Assembly (NCBI GenBank): GCA_013154385.1 | Contig: JAADCO010000079.1 | Span: forward strand, 1 to 6,996 | DNA from: Thermodesulfobacteriota bacterium | GTDB taxonomy: Bacteria; Desulfobacterota; Thermodesulfobacteria; Thermodesulfobacteriales; Thermodesulfatatoraceae | Direction of reading: 5' to 3' | Length of the DNA: 6,996 nucleotides | Part shown: piece after piece, positions 1 to 6,194 of the stretch | Layout of the letters: each line of letters starts with the position of its first letter | How positions within the stretch are numbered: the stretch's first letter is position 1 | Translations under genes and position numbers: made by a program | The notes under the pieces: model-generated | Seen by the model: only the letters and a program-made list of their open reading frames with translations | Told to the model about the DNA's origin: nothing | The model's database searches: none

Positions 1-278
1 GTTCCGGTGGTGCCGGAGGACATGTGGAAGCGGACGAAGTCTTCCTTGGGGGCACAGGCCAGGCCCAGGGGATAGGCCTCGCGCAGGTCGTCCTTGGTGA
101 TGAAGGGGAGATTCTTCACGTCGGAGAGATGACGGATGTCTTCCGGCTCCACCTCTCCCAGATGGGCGGCGTAGCGGGCGTTGTTGGCCTTTATGTGGGC
201 GATGGTCGCGCGCAGTCGCTTGAGTTGCAGTTTCTCCAGCTCTTCCCGGGGTAAGGTTTCCAGACGCGGCTGATACAA
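1..278 (-). CDS. Phenylacetate-CoA ligase family protein, N-terminal part (truncated by window edge)
   Basis: This is the N-terminal 92 residues of an adenylate-forming acyl-CoA ligase of the PaaK type. These enzymes activate an aryl acid such as phenylacetate with ATP and join it to CoA in the cytoplasm. The translation opens LYQPRLETLPREELEKLQ, a typical PaaK start, and has the family's FITKDDLREAYP segment. It reaches the phosphate-binding SSGTTG motif (A3-type P-loop of the ANL superfamily) just before the edge. The start is TTG at 278-276, preceded by AAGGGAGGAG four bases upstream; no ATG lies between the previous stop and conserved sequence. It begins 14 bp after the aminotransferase stop on the same strand, so the two are probably co-transcribed. 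In anaerobes this pairing suggests catabolism of aromatic amino acids via aryl acids (inference). The exact acid is unknown, and the rest of the gene lies outside the window. Confidence 0.9.
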   Translation of the reverse strand, partial: MYQPRLETLPREELEKLQLKRLRATIAHIKANNARYAAHLGEVEPEDIRHLSDVKNLPFITKDDLREAYPLGLACAPKEDFVRFHMSSGTTG

Positions 279-290
279 GGTGCTCCTCCC
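279..290 (-). promoter_or_regulatory. Ribosome binding site fixing a TTG start for the paaK-like gene
   Basis: Read on the minus strand, the sequence is AAGGGAGGAGCACC followed by TTG. It is a near-perfect Shine-Dalgarno with spacing suited to the TTG codon, and there is no ATG nearby in frame. The 14-base gap after the aminotransferase stop is almost entirely this site. Confidence 0.75.
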
Positions 291-292
291 TT

Positions 293-1477
293 CTAAGCTT
301 TTTGGGCCTTTTCTACCGCGCGTTTGAAGCCTTCGCGAGACTTGTCAATGTAGACTTCGTCCACGCAGAAGGCCAGCCGGATGTGACCCGGCCCTCCGAA
401 GCCGCGCCCAGGCACGGCCAGGATGAGCTCCTCCTGGAGGAGCCGGCAGAACTCCACGTCGTCAATGGGGGTCTTGGGGAAGAGGTAGAAGGCCCCTTTG
501 GGTTTGACGAACTCAAGCCCCGCTTCTTCGAGGACCTCGCAGAAGAGGTCGCGGCGCTGCTCGTAGATGCTCACGTCCACCACTTCCTCGGCGCACTTGG
601 CGGCCAGCCGCTGGGCCAGGGCCGGAGCGTTCACGAAGCCGAGGATCCGGTTGGCCAGCACGAAGGCGGCCATGAGCTCCTCGCGGGCCTCGGCCTCCGG
701 GTGAAGGGCGAGGAAACCGATGCGTTCTCCGGGAAGCGAGAGCTCCTTGGAGAAGCTCGAGACCACGATGCTCTGCTCGTAGAGCGGAAAGATGGCCGGG
801 GTTTCCAGGCCGTCGAAGACGAGATGCCGATAGGGCTCGTCGGAGACGAGATAGATGGGATGGCCGACTTCGCGGGACTTCCGGTTGAGGATTTCGGCCA
901 GTTGCCGGAGCTCTTCTTCCTCGTAGAGCTGCCCCGTGGGATTGTGGGGGGAGTTGATGAGCACGGCCTTGGTGCGCGGACCGATGGCGGCTTCTATGGC
1001 TTCGAGGTCAAGGGAGAAGTCCTCCTTGGAGGGCACGGGCTTGGGGACTCCCTGATGGTTCTCCACGTAGAACTTGTACTCCACGAAGAAGGGGGCGGGA
1101 TAGATCACCTCGTCCCCGGGTTCGAGGAGGGCCTTGAAGACCACGTTCAAGCCCCCGGCGGCCCCGCAGGTCATGACGATGTGTTCCATGGGGACGGCCA
1201 TCTTTTGCTCCTTGGAGACCTTCACCGCCATGGCCTCCCGCACGAAGGGAAAACCCGCGTTGGGCATGTAGCCGTGGAGGCTGGGGGCATCCTCGCGGAT
1301 GATCTCTTCCAGGGCTTTCTTTACGCTGGGTGGTGGCGGGACGTCGGGGTTTCCGAGACTGAAGTCGCAGACCCGATCCTCACCGTACTGCGCCTTGAGC
1401 CGGGCCCCTTCCTCGAACATCTTGCGGATCCAGGAGGCCCCGGCCAGGTATTCACGAATTTTTTGGGAAATAGACAT
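293..1477 (-). CDS. Class I/II PLP-dependent aminotransferase
   Basis: A 394-residue fold-type I aminotransferase, of normal length for the AspC/aromatic aminotransferase group. It would transfer the amino group of an amino acid to a 2-oxo acid in the cytosol. Visible landmarks are FSLGNPD at 39-45, the PLP-binding NSPHNPTG at 175-182 (N179), SDEPY at 212-216 (D213 for the pyridine nitrogen, Y216), SSFSKE with the Schiff-base lysine K244, R252, and HIRLAF with R367 as the likely substrate carboxylate ligand. All key residues are present, so it should be active. The ATG is preceded by CCGGAGGAAAAGG. The next gene downstream, 14 bp away, is a PaaK-like ligase. A role in aromatic amino acid breakdown is therefore plausible but inferred; alanine or aspartate specificity cannot be excluded. 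A perfect inverted repeat lies directly upstream and overlaps the ribosome binding site. Confidence 0.93.
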   Translation of the reverse strand: MSISQKIREYLAGASWIRKMFEEGARLKAQYGEDRVCDFSLGNPDVPPPPSVKKALEEIIREDAPSLHGYMPNAGFPFVREAMAVKVSKEQKMAVPMEHIVMTCGAAGGLNVVFKALLEPGDEVIYPAPFFVEYKFYVENHQGVPKPVPSKEDFSLDLEAIEAAIGPRTKAVLINSPHNPTGQLYEEEELRQLAEILNRKSREVGHPIYLVSDEPYRHLVFDGLETPAIFPLYEQSIVVSSFSKELSLPGERIGFLALHPEAEAREELMAAFVLANRILGFVNAPALAQRLAAKCAEEVVDVSIYEQRRDLFCEVLEEAGLEFVKPKGAFYLFPKTPIDDVEFCRLLQEELILAVPGRGFGGPGHIRLAFCVDEVYIDKSREGFKRAVEKAQKA

Positions 1478-1485
1478 CCTTTTCC

Positions 1486-1530
1486 TCCGGCCCCGAGATT
1501 TGTCTTGCTTTAAACTTTCTCGGGGCCGGA
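1486..1530 (-). repeat. Perfect 13-bp inverted repeat in the leader of the aminotransferase gene
   Basis: TCCGGCCCCGAGA at 1486-1498 is the exact reverse complement of 1518-1530, with a 19-base AT-rich loop. It lies in the 65-bp gap between the mscS stop and the aminotransferase start. On the transcribed strand the 3' arm ends in GGCCGGA and runs straight into GGAAAAGG, so the last bases of the stem are part of the GGAGG Shine-Dalgarno. No run of T follows on either strand, so it does not look like an ordinary intrinsic terminator. It could separate mscS from the aminotransferase, be a translational control hairpin, or stabilise a processed mRNA end. Confidence 0.75.
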
Positions 1531-1542
1531 AGTCAAGGTTGA

Positions 1543-2364
1543 TTAGGCGGTTTTTTCTACGAAGAGATGCACGTCTTGTTGCGGATACGGGATGCTGATG
1601 CCCTGTTGGTCAAAGGTTTTCTTGATCTTTTCCGTAAGGTCGAAACGCACCGCCCAGTAGTCGCTCGTCTTCACCCACGGACGGACGACGAAGTTCACGG
1701 AGCTGTCGGCGAGCTCGGCCACGGCGATGGTGGGCTTGGGATCCTTAAGGATGCGCGAATCCTGGGCCAGGATCTCCCAGAGGATGGCCTTGGCCTTGTC
1801 GATGTCGTCCTCGTAGCTGATGCCGATCACGAGGTCTATGCGGCGGGTGTCGTTGGCCGTGATGTTGGTGATGATGTCGCCCATGATCTTGCTGTTCGGG
1901 ACGATGACCTTCTGGTTGTCAGGGGTGTGAAGGATGGTGTTGAAGAGGTTGATGGCCTGCACGCCACCCGTGACGCCGGCGGTGGAGACCACGTCTCCCA
2001 CGCGGAAGGGGCGGAAGAGGATGAGCATGACGCCCGCGGCGAAGTTCGAGAGGGAGTCCTTCAAGGCCAAGCCCACGGCCAAGCCGAGAGCACCGAGGAT
2101 GGTCAGGAAGGAAGTGGTGTTGATTCCCAGTTGTCCGGCCGCGGCGATCAGGACGACCAGGACGAGAAGATAGTAGATGAGGCCCTTCAAGAAGTTGACC
2201 AGGGTGATGTCTATTCCGCGCCGTTCCATCACCCGACCGAAAAAGTTGGCGATCCTCTTCGAGAGCCAGAGACCCACGACGAGAATGACCAAGGCCCCAA
2301 TGATTTGGGGCAACTTGCTTATGAAGTAGACTTTAGCGGCGATTACCAACTCCTTTGCATCCAT
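1543..2364 (-). CDS. mscS: MscS-family small-conductance mechanosensitive channel
   Basis: A 273-residue inner-membrane channel, close to the 286 residues of E. coli MscS. Such channels open under membrane tension and release solutes during hypo-osmotic shock; the family works as a homoheptamer. Three hydrophobic segments are visible at about 18-36, 59-77 and 84-115. The third has the pore-lining Gly/Ala pattern GALGLAVGLA (91-100), followed by KDSLSNFAAG. The beta domain carries FRPFRVGD (117-124) and VPNSKIMGDIITN (155-167), and the C-terminal alpha/beta domain ends with the typical SIPYPQQDVH. The ATG follows AAAGGAGG with 9 bases between. It is downstream of the MarC-family gene on the same strand, with an AT-rich 116-bp gap holding an inverted repeat. 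Confidence 0.95.
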   Translation of the reverse strand: MDAKELVIAAKVYFISKLPQIIGALVILVVGLWLSKRIANFFGRVMERRGIDITLVNFLKGLIYYLLVLVVLIAAAGQLGINTTSFLTILGALGLAVGLALKDSLSNFAAGVMLILFRPFRVGDVVSTAGVTGGVQAINLFNTILHTPDNQKVIVPNSKIMGDIITNITANDTRRIDLVIGISYEDDIDKAKAILWEILAQDSRILKDPKPTIAVAELADSSVNFVVRPWVKTSDYWAVRFDLTEKIKKTFDQQGISIPYPQQDVHLFVEKTA

Positions 2365-2389
2365 GATTGCGTTCCTCCTTTCCTAAAAT

Positions 2390-2435
2390 TTTTGTTCTTC
2401 TTTAGAGCAACTCTTTTAAAAAGTGAAGAACAAAA
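2390..2435 (-). repeat. Nested inverted repeat in the mscS leader / marC trailer
   Basis: TTTTGTTCTTC (2390-2400) and GAAGAACAAAA (2425-2435) are exact reverse complements of 11 bp. A small inner hairpin, AGAG-CAA-CTCT at 2404-2414, sits inside the loop. On the minus strand the outer stem is followed by ATTTT and then, after a few bases, the AAAGGAGG of mscS. It may be a weak intrinsic terminator for marC, an operator, or an mscS leader structure. The stem is AT-rich and the U-run is short, so termination would be inefficient. I see no clear -35/-10 pair for mscS in this gap (2365-2480). Confidence 0.6.
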
Positions 2436-2480
2436 TTGACTGCGTTAGGACCAAATATTTCAGATAATTAAATACTTGAT

Positions 2481-3116
2481 TTAATGTCCCTGCTTGAGAA
2501 AGGGAAAGGCCTCCACCAGCCCTTCCATGACCATTTGCACGGCGATCACCGCCAGGATGAGCCCCATGAGCCTGGTGATGACGCCTATCTTCGTGCGTCC
2601 GAGGCGTTCGAAGATGGCCTCACCGTAGATGAAGCAGAGATAGGTAAGGAAGCAGACCACGCCGAAGACGGAAAGGGTGATGACGAGGGCGGGGAAGTGT
2701 TCCTTTCCTCCGACGAAGGACATCGCCGTGGTGATGGTCCCCGGGCCCGCGAGGATGGGCGTGCCAAGCGGCGTGACGGCCAGGGAGTCCGGGTCGTTTT
2801 CTTCGTGTTCCTCCTCTCCGGGATGGTGTTGGCGAGAGTGCTTGCCGCGCAGGAGCTGATAGGCAATGAGAAAGACGAGGATGCCTCCGGCGATGCGAAA
2901 GGCCGGAAGCGTGATGCCGAAGAACCGAAAGATGAGGTTTCCCATGATGACGAAGACGCTACAGATGAGAAAGGCACTCAAAGCCGCTTTCTTGGCCACG
3001 CGTCTCTTGGTGGCTTCGTCAAAACCTTCCACTAGACTGATGAAGACTGGCACGTTGCCAATGGGGTTCATAATGGCTAAAAAACCGCTGAATACTTGAA
3101 GGATATAAGCCAACAT
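2481..3116 (-). CDS. MarC-family integral membrane protein
   Basis: A 211-residue polytopic inner-membrane protein of the MarC/YhgN/UPF0056 family, which usually has about 200-220 residues and six membrane helices. Signature segments are MNPIGNVPVF near residue 16, FRIAGGILVFLIAYQLLRG around 73-91, and TPLGTPILAGPGTITT around 114-129. The closing helix is RLMGLILAVIAVQMVMEGL. A hydrophilic His/Glu-rich loop (KHSRQHHPGEEEHEEN, about 92-107) separates the two halves, as is usual in the family. The molecular function is not established; the old link of MarC with multiple antibiotic resistance was not upheld. The start has only a weak GAGGG, 11 bases upstream, but no better start fits the conserved N-terminus. 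It reads divergently from the DAHP synthase gene. Confidence 0.93.
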   Translation of the reverse strand: MLAYILQVFSGFLAIMNPIGNVPVFISLVEGFDEATKRRVAKKAALSAFLICSVFVIMGNLIFRFFGITLPAFRIAGGILVFLIAYQLLRGKHSRQHHPGEEEHEENDPDSLAVTPLGTPILAGPGTITTAMSFVGGKEHFPALVITLSVFGVVCFLTYLCFIYGEAIFERLGRTKIGVITRLMGLILAVIAVQMVMEGLVEAFPFLKQGH

Positions 3117-3214
3117 GACTGAAACTACCCTCTACTGTCTTTAGCGAGCATTGCAACCCCTACAAGCTGCGCTAGATTAGAATTGCTCAATTTAAGTGTA
3201 TGAGGTGTTAAATA
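3117..3214. promoter_or_regulatory. Divergent intergenic region with candidate promoters for marC (-) and the DAHP synthase gene (+)
   Basis: Two genes leave this 98-bp AT-rich gap in opposite directions, so it should contain both promoters. For the plus strand the best match is TTGCAA (3151-3156), 16 bp, TAGATT (3173-3178). For the minus strand it is TTGTAG (3165-3160), 16 bp, TAAAGA (3143-3138). The two candidates interleave, which would make them compete. A short palindrome AATTGCTCAATT lies at 3181-3192, downstream of the plus -10 box. GAGGTG at 3203-3208 is the ribosome binding site for the plus-strand gene. The hexamers are only moderate matches. Confidence 0.4.
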
Positions 3215-4363
3215 ATGATCATCATTTTGAAACCCGATGTCGATCCCTCTGGCCCAGAAGTCCAGCGAATCTTGGAGACCCTCCACTACTACCAGGGAGT
3301 GACCACCCGGATCTCCGCGGTAACCGGTACGGAACGGAAGGTAATCGAGATCTACGTGCTTGGCGATACCTCGCGCATCCCCGACGAGGAAATCGCCCAT
3401 CTCCCCGGGGTGGAACGGGTGGTGCGGGTCTCCAAGAAGTATCGCCTCATCGGCCGGCACGCCGACGACCAGGAAGCCTTCGGCTTCGACTACAACGGCC
3501 TCCACTTCGATCAGGACTCTTTCTACATCTTTGCCGGGCTCTGCGCGGTGGACACGCCGGAGCACGTGGAGATGATGTTTTCGGCCCTCAAGGAAGCGGG
3601 GCTGGTCACCTCCCGGATGGGGGCCTACAAGCCGCGCACCAACCCCTATTCCTTCCAGGGCCACGGTCGGAAGTGTCTGCCCTGGGTGTTTGAGCTCGCG
3701 GGCAAGTACGGCATCCGTTGCATCGCCATGGAGGTCTGCAAGGAGGCCCACATCGAGGAGATCTACGAGGAGCTGGAACGGGCCGGTCGTCCCACGGGCG
3801 TCATGCTCCAGATCGGCACGCGCAACGCCCAGAACTTCGAGCTGCTCAAGGCCGTGGGTAGCCAGCAGGAGTTTCCGGTGCTCTACAAGAGAGGGATGGG
3901 CATCACCATCGAGGAGAGCCTCAACGCCTGCGAGTACATCGCGAGCGAAGGCAACCGGAACATCGTCTATTGCCTGCGCGGGGTGAAGACCAACCTGGGA
4001 GACCCGCATCGTAACCTGGTGGACTTCGCGCACGTCCCGGTGGTCAAGAGCCTCACCCGTCTTCCCGTGTGCGTGGATCCCACGCATTCCGTAGGACGCC
4101 GGCACTTCGCCCCGGACGGCATCCAGGAGATCTTCCACGCCGCCGCCCAGGGGGTCATCGCCGGGGCCAACATGGTGCTCGTCGAGTTCCATCCGCGTCC
4201 GGAAAAGGCCCTTTGTGACGGTCCTCAGGCCCTGCGTCTTGAGGAGCTGCCCCACTTCCTGGAAGACATGCGCATCGTGCGCGAGGCCTACTTGCAGCGT
4301 AAGGACCTGGCCAGTCGTTACGCCCTTCAATCCATGGCTCCCAAGATGGCGGCGGTTTCATGA
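3215..4363 (+). CDS. aroF: 3-deoxy-7-phosphoheptulonate (DAHP) synthase, type I-beta, with N-terminal ferredoxin-like domain
   Basis: The family joins phosphoenolpyruvate and erythrose 4-phosphate to DAHP, the first step of the shikimate pathway. At 382 residues it is longer than Thermotoga DAHP synthase (about 338). Residues 1-80 (MIIILKPD onward) resemble the small regulatory ferredoxin-like domain of that enzyme; the TIM barrel follows. Expected metal ligands are present: C110 (FAGLCAVD), H291 (DPTHSVGRR), E324 (VEFHPRPEKAL) and D335 (CDGPQAL). Substrate-binding motifs include AYKPRTNPYSFQG (137-149), QIGTRNAQNF (199-208) and YKRGM (224-228). Two usual motifs differ: GPCAVE is GLCAVD and CERGI is CLRGV (253-257). 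It may therefore be a diverged paralogue with shifted substrate or regulation. GAGGTG lies 6 bases before the ATG. It overlaps the next gene by four bases. Confidence 0.88.
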   Translation: MIIILKPDVDPSGPEVQRILETLHYYQGVTTRISAVTGTERKVIEIYVLGDTSRIPDEEIAHLPGVERVVRVSKKYRLIGRHADDQEAFGFDYNGLHFDQDSFYIFAGLCAVDTPEHVEMMFSALKEAGLVTSRMGAYKPRTNPYSFQGHGRKCLPWVFELAGKYGIRCIAMEVCKEAHIEEIYEELERAGRPTGVMLQIGTRNAQNFELLKAVGSQQEFPVLYKRGMGITIEESLNACEYIASEGNRNIVYCLRGVKTNLGDPHRNLVDFAHVPVVKSLTRLPVCVDPTHSVGRRHFAPDGIQEIFHAAAQGVIAGANMVLVEFHPRPEKALCDGPQALRLEELPHFLEDMRIVREAYLQRKDLASRYALQSMAPKMAAVS

Positions 4364-5061
4364 AGAGGCTCCACTACATCCAACACGTTCCCTTCGAAAC
4401 CCCGGGCGCCATTCTCGAATGGGCCCGGAAGAGGGGCTACGAAGTGGGGCACACGAGGGTCTTTCTCGACGAGCCCTTTCCTTCGGCCGGGGAGTTCGAT
4501 CTCCTGGTGCTCATGGGCGGGCCGATGAGCGTGCACGACGAGGCCCAGTATCCCTGGCTTCCCGAGGAAAAGGCCTTCCTGCGCGACATCCTGGGGGATG
4601 ACGACCGTCCCAAGGTCTTCGGTATCTGTCTCGGGGCCCAGCTCCTGGCCGAAGTCCTGGGAGGGGAGGTCTTCCCCAACCGTTTCAAGGAGATCGGCTG
4701 GTTTCCCATCGAGCTCACCAAGGCCGGGCGCGCGCATCCGCTCTTCCAGGGCTGGCCGGAGACCTTGCAGGTCTTCCACTGGCACGGGGAGACCTTCAGC
4801 CTCCCCCCCGGAGCCGTTCATCTGGCCCGCTCCGAGGCCTGCGAGAACCAGGCCTTCATCTACGACGACCGGGTCCTCGCCTTCCAGTTCCACATGGAGG
4901 TGACCCCGGAGATCGTCGCCGAGCTGCTGGAGAAGAGCGCCTCAGACCTCGTTCCCGGACCTTACGTCCAGGATCCGGAGATCATCAAGGGCCAGCCGGA
5001 ACTCTATTCCTTCTGCCACGAGTATCTCTTCCGCCTGCTCGACGCCTTCGAAAAACTCTAA
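4360..5061 (+). CDS. Class I glutamine amidotransferase (GMP-synthase-like GATase1 domain protein)
   Basis: A 233-residue stand-alone class I glutamine amidotransferase domain, which releases ammonia from glutamine or cuts a gamma-glutamyl bond. The triad is visible: nucleophile C90 in FGICLGAQLLAEVLGG, H178 and E180 in FQFHMEVTPE. LVLMGGPMSVHDE (49-61) provides the oxyanion-side glycines, and VFHWHGETFSLPPGA (138-152) is typical of the GuaA-like COG0518 group. No ATP-pyrophosphatase domain is attached, so it is not a GMP synthase. Its ATG overlaps the DAHP synthase stop as ATGA, which implies translational coupling and a shared mRNA. The acceptor or gamma-glutamyl substrate cannot be told from the sequence; a link to aromatic metabolism is only inferred from position. 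A hairpin terminator follows 8 bases after the stop. Confidence 0.88.
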   Translation: MKRLHYIQHVPFETPGAILEWARKRGYEVGHTRVFLDEPFPSAGEFDLLVLMGGPMSVHDEAQYPWLPEEKAFLRDILGDDDRPKVFGICLGAQLLAEVLGGEVFPNRFKEIGWFPIELTKAGRAHPLFQGWPETLQVFHWHGETFSLPPGAVHLARSEACENQAFIYDDRVLAFQFHMEVTPEIVAELLEKSASDLVPGPYVQDPEIIKGQPELYSFCHEYLFRLLDAFEKL

Positions 5062-5068
5062 AAATGAA

Positions 5069-5097
5069 AGAAGGAGGCGTGGTGTGCGCCTCCTTCT
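5069..5097. terminator. Bidirectional intrinsic terminator between convergent operons
   Basis: AGAAGGAGGCG (5069-5079) and CGCCTCCTTCT (5087-5097) form a perfect 11-bp stem with a 7-base loop. On the minus strand it is followed by TTCATTTTT, a good U-tract, and lies 28 bp after the rplI stop. On the plus strand the amidotransferase ends 8 bp before it, but only a weak T-rich tail (CTGGTTTCC) follows. It should stop rplI transcription well and the plus-strand unit less well. Confidence 0.85.
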
Positions 5098-5125
5098 CTG
5101 GTTTCCTTGCGGCGGAAAATGTTTC

Positions 5126-5572
5126 CTATTCGAGGGGAACGACCTTGACCTTCAGATGAGCGATGACGTCGTGGGAAAACCGGATGGGAACCACGTACTC
5201 CCCGATCTTCTTGATGGGTTCGTCGAGGAGGACCTGCTTCTTGGAGATCTCGATCCCCTGCTCCTTGAGGGCCTGGACGATTTCCGTAGCGGAGACCGAG
5301 CCGTAGAGGCGGTCTTCCTCGATGACCCGCTGCGGGATGACCAGTTCCATTTCGTTCAAACGCTCCGCCACGGACTGGAGCTGTTTGCGGATGCGTTCCG
5401 CCTTGGCCAGGATCACCTGCCTTTCCCGCTCGATGGCCTTCAAGCTCTTCTTGCTCGCGGGAATGGCCAGCCCCTTGGGGATGAGATAGTTCCGGGCGTA
5501 GCCGTCCTTTACGGTGACCACATCCCCCGGGGCCCCGAGATTGGGCACGTATGAACGAAGGATTACTTCCAT
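5126..5572 (-). CDS. rplI: Large-subunit ribosomal protein L9 (bL9)
   Basis: Ribosomal protein L9 of 148 residues, matching the usual 148-150. It binds 23S rRNA near the base of the L1 stalk and helps keep the reading frame. The N-terminal domain has the start MEVILRSYVPNLG and the signature GDVVTVKDGYARNYLIPKG. A long charged connecting helix follows (about 40-75) and then the C-terminal domain ending VKVVPLE. A TTG two codons upstream is open, but the ATG at 5572 is preferred: AAGGAGG lies six bases before it, against zero before the TTG, and family members begin M-x-V-I-L. The ribosome binding site lies in the last codons of rpsR, two bases separate the genes, and translation is probably coupled. 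It is the last gene of the operon before the terminator. Confidence 0.97.
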   Translation of the reverse strand: MEVILRSYVPNLGAPGDVVTVKDGYARNYLIPKGLAIPASKKSLKAIERERQVILAKAERIRKQLQSVAERLNEMELVIPQRVIEEDRLYGSVSATEIVQALKEQGIEISKKQVLLDEPIKKIGEYVVPIRFSHDVIAHLKVKVVPLE

Positions 5573-5574
5573 GA

Positions 5575-5859
5575 TCAACCTCCTTGACGGGCAAGCTCTT
5601 CTTCGTCAAGCGTGGCGATGAAGGGCAGAAGAGCCATGATGCGCGCCCTCTTGATGGCCGTGGTCAACTGGCGCTGATGTTTGGCGCAGGTCCCGGTCTG
5701 GCGGCGAGGGATGATCTTGCCCCGCTCGGTGATAAAGGCCTTCAATATCTCCGGTTCCTTGTAGTCTATCTTGAGGTTGGGGTCGGCGCAGAAACGGCAA
5801 ATCTTGCGCCGCGGATAGAAACGACGCCGACGCACCGTGCTTTGAGTCTCGTTGGCCAT
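5575..5859 (-). CDS. rpsR: Small-subunit ribosomal protein S18 (bS18), zinc-ligand form
   Basis: Ribosomal protein S18, 94 residues. It pairs with S6 on the platform of the 30S subunit. The basic N-terminus (VRRRRFYPRRK) leads into CRFC at 21-24, and TGTCAKHQRQL follows at 55-65. The central and C-terminal part, TTAIKRARIMALLPF (66-80), is the family signature. C21, C24, C58 and H61 give a plausible zinc site, so this is the cysteine-containing type rather than the E. coli type that lacks it. AGGAGGAAGAC precedes the ATG and begins at the rpsF stop codon (TAAGGAGG), 10 bp between the genes. Position between rpsF and rplI is the classical order. Confidence 0.97.
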   Translation of the reverse strand: MANETQSTVRRRRFYPRRKICRFCADPNLKIDYKEPEILKAFITERGKIIPRRQTGTCAKHQRQLTTAIKRARIMALLPFIATLDEEELARQGG

Positions 5860-5869
5860 GTCTTCCTCC

Positions 5870-6190
5870 TTAGGCGGCTATGGTTTCGGGCTCGTACTTG
5901 TCTTCGAGCTTGACCACGATGAAACGGATCACGCGCTCGTCAATGCGATAGTACTGCTCGAGTTTGGCCGGGGTCTCGGCCGGAGCGGTAAACTCCATGA
6001 GGATGTAGTAGCCCTGTTTCTTCTTTTCGATGGGATAGGCGAGCTTGCGAAGGCCCCATTCGTCCTTCTTCAGGACTTCGCCCCCATCGGCCTGGATGAT
6101 CTCGGTGACCTTTTCGATGACGGCGTCTTTCTCTTCGACGCGGTCGGGATGGATGACGAAGAGGGTCTCGTATTTGCGGAGTTTCTTCAT
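5870..6190 (-). CDS. rpsF: Small-subunit ribosomal protein S6 (bS6)
   Basis: Ribosomal protein S6, 106 residues, a ferredoxin-like fold that binds S18 and the central domain of 16S rRNA. It opens MKKLRKYETLFVIHPD, has GGEVLKKDEWGLRKLAYPIEKKKQGYYILMEF as its core (signature LRKLAYPI), and closes with RIDERVIRFIVVKLEDK. The ATG at 6190 is chosen because the conserved start begins there and AAAGGAGG lies four bases before it. An in-frame TTG at 6229 would add thirteen residues that do not look like S6. It is first of rpsF-rpsR-rplI; ssb, often found between rpsF and rpsR, is absent. Its leader can form a structure that pairs the ribosome binding site. Confidence 0.97.
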   Translation of the reverse strand: MKKLRKYETLFVIHPDRVEEKDAVIEKVTEIIQADGGEVLKKDEWGLRKLAYPIEKKKQGYYILMEFTAPAETPAKLEQYYRIDERVIRFIVVKLEDKYEPETIAA

Positions 6191-6194
6191 ATGG

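Noticed and set aside
302..1513. A 403-codon open frame on the plus strand opposite the aminotransferase
   Set aside because: It is antisense to a gene with all catalytic motifs, has no recognisable domain or good ribosome binding site, and its long open length is explained by GC-rich codon bias.
1567..2439. A 290-codon plus-strand open frame opposite mscS
   Set aside because: It is an antisense shadow of a clear MscS gene with low-complexity D/E/G/V composition.
3181..3192. Small palindrome AATTGCTCAATT before the DAHP synthase gene as an operator
   Set aside because: Only five pairs in AT-rich sequence; too short to claim as an operator without comparison to relatives.
3125..4330. A 401-codon open frame on the minus strand opposite the DAHP synthase gene
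   Set aside because: It mirrors the real gene's codon structure, is rich in His/Gly/Val/Asp as expected of antisense frames, and has no family motif.
4327..4893. A minus-strand open frame of 188 codons opposite the amidotransferase gene
   Set aside because: It lies opposite a gene with an intact catalytic triad and shows no motif of its own.
5521..5540. A GGCCCCGAGATT stretch shared between the rplI start region and the hairpin near 1490
   Set aside because: It is a short GC-rich match inside conserved L9 coding sequence (the L-G-A-P-G-D codons) and is most likely chance.
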